Assembly (NCBI RefSeq): GCF_022654015.1 | Contig: NZ_CP073063.1 | Location: 1,922,001-1,986,000, forward strand | Origin: Brevundimonas diminuta | Lineage (GTDB): Bacteria > Pseudomonadota > Alphaproteobacteria > Caulobacterales > Caulobacteraceae | Reading direction: 5' to 3' | DNA: 64,000 bases | Shown here: positions 1 to 10,735 of the stretch, piece by piece | Numbering within the stretch: the stretch's first letter is position 1 | Layout of the letters: every line of letters starts with the position of its first letter | Translations under genes and position numbers: made by a program | The notes under the pieces: model-generated | Seen by the model: only the letters and a program-made list of their open reading frames with translations | Told to the model about the DNA's origin: nothing | Database searches by the model: none

Positions 1-378
1 CGACGGGGGCTGACCATGATGGATCGGTCTGAGACGGGCTGGGTCTGCGACCGCTTCTCCTGTCGACCGGACACCCATGAGGCGGGGCCCGTGGCGATCT
101 GGTGGGGGCGAAAGTCGCCGAGCTCCGATCAGATGGAGATGTTATGCCGCGCAGCGCCCGTCGTCAGCGTCCGCGCCGTCGTCACCTCAATTCCAAGCGC
201 CTGTCAGGATCGCCTTGTTTTGGACGGCGTCGACTTTGCGCGAGGCGGGGCGGTGGAGTTGTGGCGCGTCAGTTCGGGTGAGCCGGATCGATGGCGCGCG
301 GTGTGGACGGCCGACGTTCGCGGCGACCGCCCCTGGACGCGTCAGTCCGATCCGGACGTCAGTGATAACGGCGCATGA
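1..378 (+). CDS. comEC: ComEC/Rec2 family DNA uptake protein, C-terminal end (5' part outside window)
   Basis: The reading frame is open from base 1 to a TGA at 376-378, so only about 125 C-terminal residues are present. ComEC forms the inner-membrane channel for single-stranded DNA during natural transformation. The visible part resembles the metallo-beta-lactamase-like tail of ComEC: a GWVCDRFSC segment, then a strand-rich stretch with CQDRLVLDG and a closing [12 protein letters not shown] motif. It converges on lexA and the two stop regions overlap by 20 bases. A comEC-lexA neighbourhood is common in alphaproteobacteria, which supports the call. The N-terminal membrane domain cannot be seen, so whether the gene is intact is unknown. 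Confidence 0.7.
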   Translation, partial: RRGLTMMDRSETGWVCDRFSCRPDTHEAGPVAIWWGRKSPSSDQMEMLCRAAPVVSVRAVVTSIPSACQDRLVLDGVDFARGGAVELWRVSSGEPDRWRAVWTADVRGDRPWTRQSDPDVSDNGA

Positions 379-1057
379 GGCCGACCAGCTTGCCCTGAAC
401 GGCGACTTGATCGGAGCCGTAGATCTTGGTCTCGTAGTTGCGGTTGGCGGGTTCCAGCGCGATCGACGCCCCCTTCTTGCGAAGGCGCTTCAGCGTCGCC
501 TGCTCGCCCTCGACCAGAGCCACCACGATCTCGCCGGAGGCGGCGTTGTCGGTCGATTTGATCACCACCATGTCGCCGTTCAGGATACCGGCTTCGATCA
601 TGGAGTCGCCTTCGATCTCCAGCAGGTAGTGCTCGCCAGAACCCAGCATCGATTCCGGAACCGGATAGCGGGCGGTTTCATGCTCGATCGCGTCGATCGG
701 CGTGCCGGCGGCGATCTTGCCCATCAGCGGCAGTTCGCGGGTGTCGTTGGCCGCCATCGGAGCCGCAGGTCTGACACCGCCGCCGCCCTCGATGACGTCG
801 GGCTTGAACCCGGCGCGACCGCGCGGCGCGCCGGCCGTCGCCTGTTCGGGCAGTTTCGTGACTTCCAGGGCGCGTGCGCGGTGAGCGAGACGTCGGATGA
901 AGCCGCGTTCCTCCAGCGCCGTGATCAGCCGGTGAATGCCGGACTTGGAGGCCAGATCGAGCGCCTCCTTCATCTCGTCGAACGACGGGGAGACGCCGGT
1001 CTCCTGGATGCGTTCGTGGATGAACATCAGCAGTTCGTGCTGTTTGCGCGTGAGCAT
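359..1057 (-). CDS. lexA: LexA repressor, SOS regulator
   Basis: LexA represses DNA-damage genes and cleaves itself when stimulated by RecA filaments. The 232-residue product has an N-terminal winged helix-turn-helix (about residues 1-65), an Ala/Gly/Pro-rich linker (about 70-108), and a C-terminal S24 peptidase domain. The cleavage site is Ala117-Gly118 in KIAAGTP, the nucleophile is Ser152 in EGDSMIEAG and the general base is Lys190 in ATLKRL. The longer linker region is usual for alphaproteobacterial LexA. The gene lies downstream of trpC on the same strand but has its own promoter with two SOS boxes, so it is probably autoregulated and independent of the trp genes. Confidence 0.98.
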   Translation of the reverse strand: MLTRKQHELLMFIHERIQETGVSPSFDEMKEALDLASKSGIHRLITALEERGFIRRLAHRARALEVTKLPEQATAGAPRGRAGFKPDVIEGGGGVRPAAPMAANDTRELPLMGKIAAGTPIDAIEHETARYPVPESMLGSGEHYLLEIEGDSMIEAGILNGDMVVIKSTDNAASGEIVVALVEGEQATLKRLRKKGASIALEPANRNYETKIYGSDQVAVQGKLVGLMRRYH

Positions 1058-1089
1058 CGCCAGGCCCTCATGCGCCCGCCGACGAATCG

Positions 1090-1104
1090 GAACGGGCCGT
1101 GAAC
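1090..1104 (-). promoter_or_regulatory. LexA operator (SOS box), GTTC-N7-GTTC
   Basis: The plus strand reads GAAC-N7-GAAC, so the leftward strand carries the alphaproteobacterial SOS box GTTC-N7-GTTC. It lies 33-47 bases upstream of the lexA start codon, where it can block the promoter or early elongation. Confidence 0.8.
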
Positions 1105-1114
1105 ATTTGTCGAT

Positions 1115-1129
1115 GTTCTGTAAGTGTTC
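1115..1129 (+). promoter_or_regulatory. Second LexA operator (SOS box), opposite orientation
   Basis: The plus strand reads GTTC-N7-GTTC. Together with the box at 1090-1104 it forms a head-to-head pair; their inner halves also make GAAC-N10-GTTC at 1101-1118. Both lie between lexA and trpC. Confidence 0.8.
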
Positions 1130-1143
1130 CTTGCTAATGTCAA
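1115..1143 (-). promoter_or_regulatory. Putative lexA promoter overlapping an SOS box
   Basis: Reading leftward there is a perfect -35 hexamer TTGACA (1138-1143) and, 17 bases on, a poor -10 match CAGAAC (1115-1120). The spacer and -10 are covered by one of the two SOS boxes, the usual geometry for LexA occlusion of RNA polymerase. The -10 is weak, so the precise start is uncertain. Confidence 0.5.
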
Positions 1144-1175
1144 CTTAAGGGCGAGGCTTGCCGCCGCGCCGCGGC

Positions 1176-1970
1176 TCAGACCGCCAGCAGCTGACGGGTG
1201 GCGGCCTCGACATCGGCCTGACGCATCAGGCTCTCGCCGACCAGAATCGCCTGGGCATGGGCAGCCGAGACGCGCGCCACGTCGTCGGGCGTAAAGATGC
1301 CGCTCTCTGCGACCAGCAGAGCGCGCACGGGGCTGAGCATGGACAGCCGCTCCGTGGTTTCCAGATCGACCTCGAACGTGCGCAGCGAGCGATTATTGAC
1401 CCCCACCAGATCGCCGCCGAGCGCACAGGCGCGCGCCATTTCTTCCTCGTCGTGGGTCTCGATGAGCGCGTCCATGCCAAAGCGTTCGGCTTCCGACAGC
1501 AGTTCAGCGGCCAGGCTGTCATCGATCATGGCGAGGATGATCAGGATGCAGTCGGCGCCAAGGGCGCGGCTTTCGGCGACCTGCCAGGGATCCACCAGGA
1601 AATCCTTGCGCAGGCAGGGCAGGGCGACGGCCTCGTGGGCCTGGGCCAGATAGGCGTCGTCGCCCTGGAAGCTGGGGCCATCGGTCAGGACCGACAGACA
1701 GGCCGCGCCGCCGGCCTCATAGGCGCGGGCCAGGGCCGGCGGATCGAAATCGGGCCGGATCAGGCCCTTGGAGGGGCTGGCCTTCTTGATCTCGGCGATC
1801 AGGGCGGGACGACCGGTTTCCTCGCCTACACGTTCCAAGGCGGCGCGAAAGCCGCGCGGGGCCGATGCGGCGCGGGCCAGGGCTTCAATCGCGTCCTGTG
1901 AGGTCGCCGTTTTGCGGGCGGCGACGTCCTCGCGCTTGTAGGCGGCGATACGGTCCAGAACGTCGGTCAT
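1176..1970 (-). CDS. trpC: Indole-3-glycerol phosphate synthase
   Basis: This TIM-barrel enzyme closes 1-(2-carboxyphenylamino)-1-deoxyribulose 5-phosphate to indole-3-glycerol phosphate, the fourth step from chorismate to tryptophan. The 264-residue product carries the family's [12 protein letters not shown] segment, the [11 protein letters not shown] segment with the catalytic lysine, [10 protein letters not shown], and the phosphate-binding VAESGI and ILVGESL loops. It is monofunctional, not fused to TrpF. Its ATG overlaps the trpD stop as ATGA, so translation is coupled to trpD. It is the last trp gene before lexA; the moaC and moeA genes that often follow trpC in relatives are absent here. 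Confidence 0.97.
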   Translation of the reverse strand: MTDVLDRIAAYKREDVAARKTATSQDAIEALARAASAPRGFRAALERVGEETGRPALIAEIKKASPSKGLIRPDFDPPALARAYEAGGAACLSVLTDGPSFQGDDAYLAQAHEAVALPCLRKDFLVDPWQVAESRALGADCILIILAMIDDSLAAELLSEAERFGMDALIETHDEEEMARACALGGDLVGVNNRSLRTFEVDLETTERLSMLSPVRALLVAESGIFTPDDVARVSAAHAQAILVGESLMRQADVEAATRQLLAV

Positions 1971-3004
1971 GCGGGCTCTTCGCTTTCCAGCGGCGTGGAG
2001 GTGATGCGGGCCAGGCGATCCAGCGCCTCGGCGGCTCGACCGTCATCGATCGCGGCAGCGGCGAGCGCGGCGCCCTCGGCCAGATCGGCCGCGCGATCCG
2101 ACACCACGAGGGCGGCGGCGGCGTTTAGCAGGACGATGTCGCGGTAGGGTCCGGCCGCGCCGGCCAGAAGCGCGCGCAAGGCCACGGCGTTCTCCTCGGC
2201 GTCACCGCCACGGATGTCTGCGATGGAGGCGCGCGGCAGGCCGGCGTCCTCGGGCGTGACCTGGAAGCGGCGAACCGCGCCATCCTTCCATTCGGCGACG
2301 TCCGTAGGACCGGAAGTCGCCAATTCGTCCAAGCCTTGGCCGTGAACGGTCCAGGCCCGGGTGGCGCCCAGCCGGCCCAGCACCTCGGCCAGCGGCTCCA
2401 GCAGGCGCGGATCATAGACGCCCATGACCTGTCGTCGTGCAGACGCCGGGTTCGAAAGCGGTCCCAACAGGTTGAAGACGGTGCGAAAACCGATTTCCGC
2501 TCGCACCGGCCCGACATGACGCATCGCCCCGTGATAGGCAGGCGCAAACAGGAAGCAGATCCCGGCCTCGTCCAGCGCCTTCTTCTGCTGCGCCTGCGAC
2601 GCCATCAGGTTCACGCCCAGGATCGACAGGACGTCGGAAGAGCCTGATTTCGATGACATCGCCCGATTCCCATGCTTGGCGACCTTCAGACCGGCGCCGG
2701 CCAGAACCAGGGCCGCGGCGGTCGAGATATTGTAGGTGTGCTGACCGTCGCCCCCGGTGCCGCAGGTGTCGATCACCTCATAGGGGTGATCCAGCGTCAG
2801 GGCGGCCTCGCGCATAGCGCTCGCGAAGGCGGCGATCTCATCCACGGTCTCGCCGCGCATCCGCATGGCGGTGACTGCGGCGGCGACCTGTGATGGGGTC
2901 GGCTCGCCGCGCAGGCAGGCGGCAAAGAAGTCGTGCGCCTGCTGGGACGTCAGGGGATGGCCCTCGACCAGTCGGGCGAGGATCGGCTTGAACCCGTCGC
3001 CCAT
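1967..3004 (-). CDS. trpD: Anthranilate phosphoribosyltransferase
   Basis: TrpD transfers phosphoribose from PRPP to anthranilate in tryptophan synthesis. The start chosen is the ATG at 3002-3004, two bases after the trpG stop, giving 345 residues, normal for the family; the frame stays open further upstream but that stretch is antisense to trpG. The PRPP-binding glycine-rich loop CGTGGDG, the [15 protein letters not shown] segment and a [13 protein letters not shown] segment are visible. It ends in an ATGA overlap with trpC. TrpG is a separate gene here rather than fused to TrpD as in enterobacteria. Confidence 0.97.
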   Translation of the reverse strand: MGDGFKPILARLVEGHPLTSQQAHDFFAACLRGEPTPSQVAAAVTAMRMRGETVDEIAAFASAMREAALTLDHPYEVIDTCGTGGDGQHTYNISTAAALVLAGAGLKVAKHGNRAMSSKSGSSDVLSILGVNLMASQAQQKKALDEAGICFLFAPAYHGAMRHVGPVRAEIGFRTVFNLLGPLSNPASARRQVMGVYDPRLLEPLAEVLGRLGATRAWTVHGQGLDELATSGPTDVAEWKDGAVRRFQVTPEDAGLPRASIADIRGGDAEENAVALRALLAGAAGPYRDIVLLNAAAALVVSDRAADLAEGAALAAAAIDDGRAAEALDRLARITSTPLESEEPA

Positions 3005-3006
3005 GG

Positions 3007-3597
3007 TCAGGCGGCCGCGAGGCGCTTTACGCCGGCGATCTCGAGGAAGTTGGCCAGCATGTCGTGACCGTGTTCCGTGGCGATGGATTCCGGGTGGAAC
3101 TGCACGCCGTGGATTGGGCGGCTGAGATGCTGCAGACCCATGATCTCGCCGTCGGCGGTCCAGGCGGTGACCTCCAGGCAATCGGGCAGGGTTTCGCGCT
3201 TGACCGCCAGCGAGTGATAGCGTGTGGCGGTGAAGGGCGAGGGCAGGCCGGCGAAGACGCTCTGGCCCTCGTGCAGGATCGGCGAGGTCTTGCCGTGCAT
3301 CAGGGTCTTGGCGCGAATGACGTCGCCGCCGAAGGCCTGGCCGATGGCCTGATGACCCAGGCACACGCCCAGGATCGGCATCGATTCTGGCGCGGTCGTG
3401 ATCAACGGCAGGCAGATGCCCGCCTGATCGGGCGCGCACGGGCCGGGCGACAGCAGAACGGCGGCGGGGTTCAGCGCCCACGCCTCGTCCACCGTCAGGT
3501 CGTCGTTGCGCACCACATGCGTCGGCGCGCCCAACTCCGCGAGGTAGTGGACGAGATTGTAGGTGAAGCTGTCGTAGTTATCGACGACGAGGATCAT
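3007..3597 (-). CDS. trpG: Anthranilate synthase component II, glutamine amidotransferase
   Basis: This class I glutamine amidotransferase supplies ammonia to TrpE. The 196-residue product starts at [11 protein letters not shown] (ATG at 3595-3597), the usual N-terminus. The nucleophilic Cys is in [10 protein letters not shown] and the His-Glu pair in QFHPESI. It is the first gene of the trpG-trpD-trpC block and is separated from trpE by about 290 bases that hold a small opposite-strand reading frame. Because of that gap trpGDC may have its own promoter. In other bacteria this subunit may also serve p-aminobenzoate synthesis; the sequence does not decide this. Confidence 0.96.
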   Translation of the reverse strand: MILVVDNYDSFTYNLVHYLAELGAPTHVVRNDDLTVDEAWALNPAAVLLSPGPCAPDQAGICLPLITTAPESMPILGVCLGHQAIGQAFGGDVIRAKTLMHGKTSPILHEGQSVFAGLPSPFTATRYHSLAVKRETLPDCLEVTAWTADGEIMGLQHLSRPIHGVQFHPESIATEHGHDMLANFLEIAGVKRLAAA

Positions 3598-3685
3598 GGC
3601 TTGGCTTCTAAGCGTGACGCGCGTCCGCGCCAAGCGGGCGCGGCCTTAAAGCGCATTTTAACTCGACGGCACTAGGACTGGGCGG

Positions 3686-3889
3686 GTGAAACTCGCCGCT
3701 GAAAAAGACATCGCCGCCAAGATCGCCGCCGCCAAGGCGAAGCTGGTCGTGGTCGAAACCAAGCCCAATCCCGTCGCCGCGCTTGGCGCAGCTGCGCTCG
3801 CGGCGACTGCGGCGGTTTTGATGGCGGGCGTCGTCATCATCGGGCCGGGCGTGCAATTCAACGACCCGACGATGACGATTTCGCGCTAG
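3686..3889 (+). CDS. Hypothetical small membrane protein between trpE and trpG
   Basis: A GTG-started frame encodes 67 residues: a Lys/Ala-rich amphipathic N-terminus (residues 1-30), one hydrophobic segment (about 30-52) and a short polar tail ending in TMTISR. It runs opposite to the trp genes and its stop overlaps the trpE stop region by four bases. A G-rich stretch precedes the start but the ribosome site is not strong. An antisense frame of similar length exists at 3658-3861, so coding on this strand is not certain. I do not recognise a family. If real it splits the trp operon physically into trpE and trpGDC. Confidence 0.45.
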   Translation: MKLAAEKDIAAKIAAAKAKLVVVETKPNPVAALGAAALAATAAVLMAGVVIIGPGVQFNDPTMTISR

Positions 3890-5403
3890 CGATTGCCGGT
3901 CCTAAAGCGCCAGGCGTCTTCCGCCGCCCGCATCGGCGCGCGCGCCTTGTGCTGGGTTTCGGCATATTCGGCCGCGGGGTCGCTGTCGGCGACGACGCCG
4001 GCCCCGGCCTGAACAAAAATCCGGTCGTCTGCGAACAGGGCGGTGCGCAGGGTGATGCAGATGTCCGCCTCGCCGCCGGCCGAAATATATCCGACGCCGC
4101 CGCCGTAACCGACGCCGCGCTTTTCGCTTTCCAGTTCGTCGATAATCTCCATCGCGCGCACCTTGGGCGCGCCCGACAGGGTGCCGGCGGGCAGGGCGGC
4201 CAGCAGCGTGTCCACGGCGTCCAGCCTTGGGTCGGCCTTGCCGCGCACGTTGGAGACGATGTGCATGACCTGGCTGTAGCGTTCGACGACGAAGCTCTCG
4301 GTGACCTCGACCGTGCCGGGCGCCGCGACGCGGCCCACATCGTTGCGGCCCAGGTCCAGCAGCATCAGGTGCTCGGCCAGCTCTTTCGGATCGGCCAGCA
4401 GTTCGGCTTCCAGCGCCTTGTCCACCTCAGGCGTCGCGCCGCGCATGCGGGTGCCGGCGAGCGGACGGATCGTCACTTCGCCGTCCTTCAGCCGAACCAG
4501 GATCTCGGGGCTGGAGCCGGCGAGCTGGAAGCCTTCGAAGTTCAGATAGAACAGATAGGGCGACGGGTTCTGGCGACGCAGCGAGCGATAGAAGGCGAAG
4601 GGATCGTCCGTCCACGGGGCTGAAAAGCGGTGGCTGAGAACGACCTGGAAGATGTCGCCGGCGCCGATGTAGTCCTTGGCCCTGGCGACCATCTCGCCGA
4701 AGGCCGGCTCGTCAACCGGCGAAGTGAAGACGGGAGGCGGCGTGTGCTGCGGAGCGGCGCGGACGGGCAGGGGTTCGCGCAAGGCCGTCTCGAACGCGTC
4801 CAGGCGCGCCGTCGCGGCGTCGAACGCCTCTTGCGCGGCGATGCCGGCGTCGGGATAGGCGGCCGACACCAGAACAATCTCGTGGCGGACCGAATCGAAG
4901 ATGGCCACCAGCGACGGCCGCGTCAGCACGGCGTCGGGCAGATCTAGCGGATCGGGGTTTGGCGCACCCAGCGGTTCCAGCAGGCGCACCATGTCGTAGC
5001 CGAAGACGCCGAACAGGCCGGCGGCCATCGGCGGCAATCCCTCCGGGAGATCGAACTTCGACGCCGCGATCAGCGCGCGCAGGGATTGCAGCGCCGGCAG
5101 GGCTTCGGCCGTAAAGCGACCCTCCGCTAGGGCCGAGCCGCGCGACAGTTCCGCCGCGTTGGATCGACAACGCCAGACCACATCGGGATCGAGCGTCAGG
5201 ATGGAATAGCGTCCCTTGACCGCGCCGCCCTCGACCGATTCCAGCAGGCAGGCGTACGGCCGATCGCGCCCCAGCTTCAGATAGGCCGAGACCGGGGTTT
5301 CCAGGTCGTCGATGACCCGGCGAACCAGGACCTGCGGCCGACCGGCCGAAAGGCCGGCGGCGAAGGCGTCGAACGTGACGTCGCGCGAAACGTCGTCGGT
5401 CAT
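3886..5403 (-). CDS. trpE: Anthranilate synthase component I
   Basis: TrpE converts chorismate to anthranilate with ammonia from TrpG, the first committed step to tryptophan. The 505-residue product has the N-terminal regulatory region with the LLES motif in ACLLESVEGG, which in this family binds inhibitory tryptophan, and the C-terminal chorismate-binding domain with GDIFQVVLSHRF, LAGTRMRG, LDLGRNDVGRV and YGGGVGYIS. The start ATG overlaps the ppiD stop as ATGA, so it is translationally coupled to ppiD. Presence of LLES suggests feedback control is intact. I saw no leader peptide rich in Trp codons. Confidence 0.97.
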   Translation of the reverse strand: MTDDVSRDVTFDAFAAGLSAGRPQVLVRRVIDDLETPVSAYLKLGRDRPYACLLESVEGGAVKGRYSILTLDPDVVWRCRSNAAELSRGSALAEGRFTAEALPALQSLRALIAASKFDLPEGLPPMAAGLFGVFGYDMVRLLEPLGAPNPDPLDLPDAVLTRPSLVAIFDSVRHEIVLVSAAYPDAGIAAQEAFDAATARLDAFETALREPLPVRAAPQHTPPPVFTSPVDEPAFGEMVARAKDYIGAGDIFQVVLSHRFSAPWTDDPFAFYRSLRRQNPSPYLFYLNFEGFQLAGSSPEILVRLKDGEVTIRPLAGTRMRGATPEVDKALEAELLADPKELAEHLMLLDLGRNDVGRVAAPGTVEVTESFVVERYSQVMHIVSNVRGKADPRLDAVDTLLAALPAGTLSGAPKVRAMEIIDELESEKRGVGYGGGVGYISAGGEADICITLRTALFADDRIFVQAGAGVVADSDPAAEYAETQHKARAPMRAAEDAWRFRTGNR

Positions 5404-7307
5404 TGCGCCGGTGCGGCGGGCGTTGCGCCACCCGACAGACCCAGGGCCGATAGCGCTTGGGCCGGGTCGTTCTTGGCCTTGGAGCGCTGGGCGCCCGCCG
5501 AGACCGACGATTCGACCATGGCCTGCACCAACTCCTGAGTCAGGCGCGGGCGGACCTGCTCGGCCAGCGGTCCGGCTACGGCCGGATTGGCGGCGCGGAC
5601 ATTGTCGACGCGACCGACCACATAGGCGGTCTGCGACGCCGGCTGCGAGAAGGCCTGGCCCTTCGACTGGCCGAACAGACCTTGAAGCACACCCTGACCC
5701 AGGGCTTCCTGGGTCTGTTGATTGCGGATGACGCCGGTGCGCACGGTCAGCGGCGCATTGACCGAGCGGGCGACCGCGGCGATGTCCTCGCCATTGCGCA
5801 CGCGGGTCGTCAGCTCTTCAGCCTTGGCCGACAGGCGACGCATGGTCTCCCGCTGGATCCATTGGGCGGCCAGGGGCTCGCGAACCTCGGCCAGGGTCGG
5901 GAGGGCCGACGGGCGGATGTCGTTGACGCGCACGGCGAAATACTGGCCCTGACCGGCGTCGATGACGTCGCTCTCGCCGCCCTTGGTCAGGCTCCAGGCC
6001 GTCTCGAAGATTTGCGGCGGAGCGTTCAGGGCCTGACCGTTCGGCAGCTTGCCGTCCTTGGTGAAGGGCGGCAGATCGACGATGCGACCGCCGGCTTCGC
6101 GCGCGGCGTCAGCCAGGTTCTTGCCGGCCGTGCGGGCGGCTTCGTACTTCTCGACCTTGGCGTAGGTCTGGGTCTTCACGTCCTCGGCGCGCAGTTCCTG
6201 GATTAGTTCCTCGCGAGCGCTGTCGAGCGTGGCGGGCGCGGCCGGCTGAACGGCCGTAACCTTGGCGACGGCGAAGCCGACACCGGCCTGGACCGGGTTG
6301 GACACCTGATTGGCTTGCAGGCCGAAGACGGCGGCTGCGGTCGCAGCGTCGCCGATGGCCGAGCGAGGGGTCTCGTTGAAGGCGGCCGGCGTGATGTTGT
6401 TGGCGCGACCGACGTCGGCGGGCGATTGGCCCGCACGCAGGGCGGCGGCGATCTTCTGGGCCGTCTCGTGGTTCGGCGCGGTCAGGGTGACGAAGGAGCG
6501 CGTCTCGGGCTTGCTCAGCGTGTCTTTCTTGAACTCGAAGCGCTCGCGGATGCGGTCTTCCGAGATCGGCGCATTGGCCGAAGACTCAGGCGTGAACAGA
6601 ACCACCGACACCATGCGGAACTCGGGCGCGCGCAAGCGGTCGGCGTTTTCCTGGATGAAGGCGTTCAACTGGGCGTCGGTCGGGGCGGGGATCTGACCGG
6701 CCATCGCCGGGGTGACCTCGAACCAACGACCGTCGCGGCTTTCGAAGGCGGAACCGGCCAGCAGCGCGCCATAGATGCGCGGCACGCGGGCGCCGGCGAA
6801 GACGGCGGCGCCGAAATGCTCCGTGGCGTATTGGTCGCGCAGGTCCTGCTCCAGCATGGCGGGCGTCAGGTTCTGCTGCGCAAGAGCCGCCTCATAGGCC
6901 TGCTGGTCGAACTGTCCGGTGACCGAGTTGAAGAAGGCCGGGATCTGGCGGATCTGCTTGACGATCAGTTCCTTGCCCGGGCGGATGCCCGCCTTGTAGG
7001 CCCAGTTCAGGAAGCCCAACTGCTGCGTCTGCTCGGTCAGGAAGCGGACGTGGATGTTTTCCGCGACCAGCTCCTGGTTCGTCAGGGGACGGCCGACCTG
7101 CTGCTGCAGCCGTTCACGCACCTGATCGAAGGCGGTGCGGAACTCGGCCTCGTTCATCGAGCGGTCGCCTGCGTCGATGACGTGCTTCGGTCCCAGGTTG
7201 GAGAAGACATCCATCCGCGCGCCGACGATCACGAAGCTGATCGCGATCAGGACAAGCAGGGCGGCCGCCCATTTGGATCGAGAGAAGGCGCGGAAGGCGG
7301 TGAGCAT
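5400..7307 (-). CDS. ppiD: PpiD-like peptidyl-prolyl cis-trans isomerase, membrane-anchored periplasmic chaperone
   Basis: The 635-residue product has a cytoplasmic basic tip, one transmembrane segment (about residues 12-30), a SurA_N-type chaperone domain, a PPIC/parvulin-type domain in the middle and a second parvulin-like region near the C-terminus, the PpiD architecture. PpiD sits by the SecYEG exit and helps exported proteins fold. The parvulin regions are diverged, so isomerase activity is uncertain, as in E. coli PpiD. It heads the leftward operon with trpE and overlaps it by four bases, an arrangement also familiar from Caulobacter relatives. Confidence 0.88.
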   Translation of the reverse strand: MLTAFRAFSRSKWAAALLVLIAISFVIVGARMDVFSNLGPKHVIDAGDRSMNEAEFRTAFDQVRERLQQQVGRPLTNQELVAENIHVRFLTEQTQQLGFLNWAYKAGIRPGKELIVKQIRQIPAFFNSVTGQFDQQAYEAALAQQNLTPAMLEQDLRDQYATEHFGAAVFAGARVPRIYGALLAGSAFESRDGRWFEVTPAMAGQIPAPTDAQLNAFIQENADRLRAPEFRMVSVVLFTPESSANAPISEDRIRERFEFKKDTLSKPETRSFVTLTAPNHETAQKIAAALRAGQSPADVGRANNITPAAFNETPRSAIGDAATAAAVFGLQANQVSNPVQAGVGFAVAKVTAVQPAAPATLDSAREELIQELRAEDVKTQTYAKVEKYEAARTAGKNLADAAREAGGRIVDLPPFTKDGKLPNGQALNAPPQIFETAWSLTKGGESDVIDAGQGQYFAVRVNDIRPSALPTLAEVREPLAAQWIQRETMRRLSAKAEELTTRVRNGEDIAAVARSVNAPLTVRTGVIRNQQTQEALGQGVLQGLFGQSKGQAFSQPASQTAYVVGRVDNVRAANPAVAGPLAEQVRPRLTQELVQAMVESSVSAGAQRSKAKNDPAQALSALGLSGGATPAAPAQ

Positions 7308-7347
7308 TCGAAAACCCGGGACTGGCCGATGTTGGCGTCAATCGTCG

Positions 7348-7377
7348 CGTATAGTCGGGGCGGGGCCGCCGCTGCAA
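7348..7377 (-). promoter_or_regulatory. Candidate sigma-70 promoter for ppiD-trp operon
   Basis: Leftward TTGCAG (7372-7377), an 18-base spacer and TATACG (7348-7353). It would give a 5' leader of about 35 bases before the ppiD start. It lies in the divergent gap with tpiA. Confidence 0.4.
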
Positions 7378-7447
7378 GGATGGCTTCGTGTTCGGATTGC
7401 GGCGGCGCCTCTTGGCTTGGCGGTTTTCGCCTTCTAGACAGGCGGCC

Positions 7448-8200
7448 ATGAAACAATCCGTGAAGATGATCGTCGGCAATTGGAAGATGAACGGCGTCTC
7501 GGCCGCCCTGGCGCAGGCTGAAGCCATCAGCGACGCCGTCGGCACGACGAGGCAGGGCTGCCGCGTGGTGTTGTGCCCGCCGGCGACGCTGATCGACCGC
7601 ATGCAGTCCGCCCTGGCGGGCAGCGGCGTGGCCGTGGGCGGTCAGGATTGCCATGAGAAGCCCGCCGGCGCCTTCACCGGCTCGGTGTCGGCCGAAATGT
7701 TGGTCGACGCTGGCGCGACCGTCGTGATTCTCGGACATTCCGAACGCCGCTCCGCTTTCGGCGAGACCGATGCGGACGTCGCCGCCAAGGTCGAGGCCGC
7801 CGTCGCCGCTGGTCTGGAGCCCATCGTGTGCGTTGGTGAAACCCTGAAGCAGCGGGAAGCGGGCGATGCCATCGCCGTCGTGTCGGGTCAGGTCGCGGGC
7901 TCGCTGCCTTTAAGCCTGGCCGAGCGCGACTTCGCGGTGGCCTATGAACCCGTCTGGGCTATCGGGACGGGCCTGACCCCCACGCTGGATCAGATCGCCG
8001 AGGTCCATGCGGCCGTGCGCGCCGCCATCGTCGCAAAGCTGGGAGACGGCGCTCGCACCGCGCCCATTCTGTATGGCGGTTCGGTCAAACCGGAGAATGC
8101 GCGCGACATTCTGGCTACGCCGGAAGTCGGCGGCGCCCTGGTCGGCGGCGCGTCCTTGAAGGCCGAGGACTTCATGCCGATCGTCAACGCCGCCGCGTGA
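7448..8200 (+). CDS. tpiA: Triosephosphate isomerase
   Basis: TpiA interconverts dihydroxyacetone phosphate and glyceraldehyde 3-phosphate in glycolysis and gluconeogenesis. The 250-residue product has the NWKMNG loop (Asn and catalytic Lys), the electrophile His in ILGHSERR, the catalytic Glu in AYEPVWAIGTG and the phosphate-binding LYGGSVKP loop. I chose the ATG at 7448 because it gives the normal family length; an open frame extends to 7388 but has no homology. It is divergent from ppiD and followed by secG. Confidence 0.97.
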   Translation: MKQSVKMIVGNWKMNGVSAALAQAEAISDAVGTTRQGCRVVLCPPATLIDRMQSALAGSGVAVGGQDCHEKPAGAFTGSVSAEMLVDAGATVVILGHSERRSAFGETDADVAAKVEAAVAAGLEPIVCVGETLKQREAGDAIAVVSGQVAGSLPLSLAERDFAVAYEPVWAIGTGLTPTLDQIAEVHAAVRAAIVAKLGDGARTAPILYGGSVKPENARDILATPEVGGALVGGASLKAEDFMPIVNAAA

Positions 8201-8264
8201 CGTTTGCCCCTGGCGCGCTTCGATGATAGAGGCCGCCGCTTGATCGGCGCAGATCCGCGCCCAC

Positions 8265-10471
<2,207 letters not shown>

Positions 10472-10569
10472 CGGAACGCGGTTCTCACAGACTCCATCGG
10501 GTCCGCGTTTTGCAGTAAACTGTCCGGAACGGATCGAATTGGCACGATCCGAATGCGGCGGGACCGTCG

Positions 10570-10734
10570 ATGATCGGCGAGTTGCTTTATCACCTGCACC
10601 GGCACGTACGCCTGGTGCTGATCGCCGGAGCGCTGATGCTCGTGCTCGGCGTGGTTTTGGTCGGCTATGAAGCGCTACGGCTTCTGGACCAGCCGCCGGC
10701 CCGCCCGGCTGAAGCCGGGCAGGCCTTGAGCTAG
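10570..10734 (+). CDS. Hypothetical small single-pass membrane protein (54 residues)
   Basis: An ATG at 10570 opens a 54-codon frame ending at TAG 10732-10734. The product has a short His-rich amphipathic start (LLYHLHRHVRL), one strong hydrophobic segment (about residues 14-34) and a Pro/Ala-rich tail. No clear ribosome site is visible. Third-codon-position bias to G/C fits the neighbours. It lies 100 bases after pyrG and converges on the next gene with one base between the stops. No family recognised; it could be chance coding. Confidence 0.45.
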   Translation: MIGELLYHLHRHVRLVLIAGALMLVLGVVLVGYEALRLLDQPPARPAEAGQALS

Positions 10735-10735
10735 G

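Noticed and set aside
77..1102. A 341-residue rightward frame over lexA
   Set aside because: Antisense to a clear LexA and composed of Arg/Ala/Asp/Gly-rich filler; only its first part overlaps the real comEC end in another frame.
3658..3861. A leftward 67-residue frame in the trpE-trpG gap
   Set aside because: Antisense to the rightward small frame, low-complexity Ala/Thr/Ser, no ribosome site. The rightward frame has the more protein-like pattern, though both remain uncertain.
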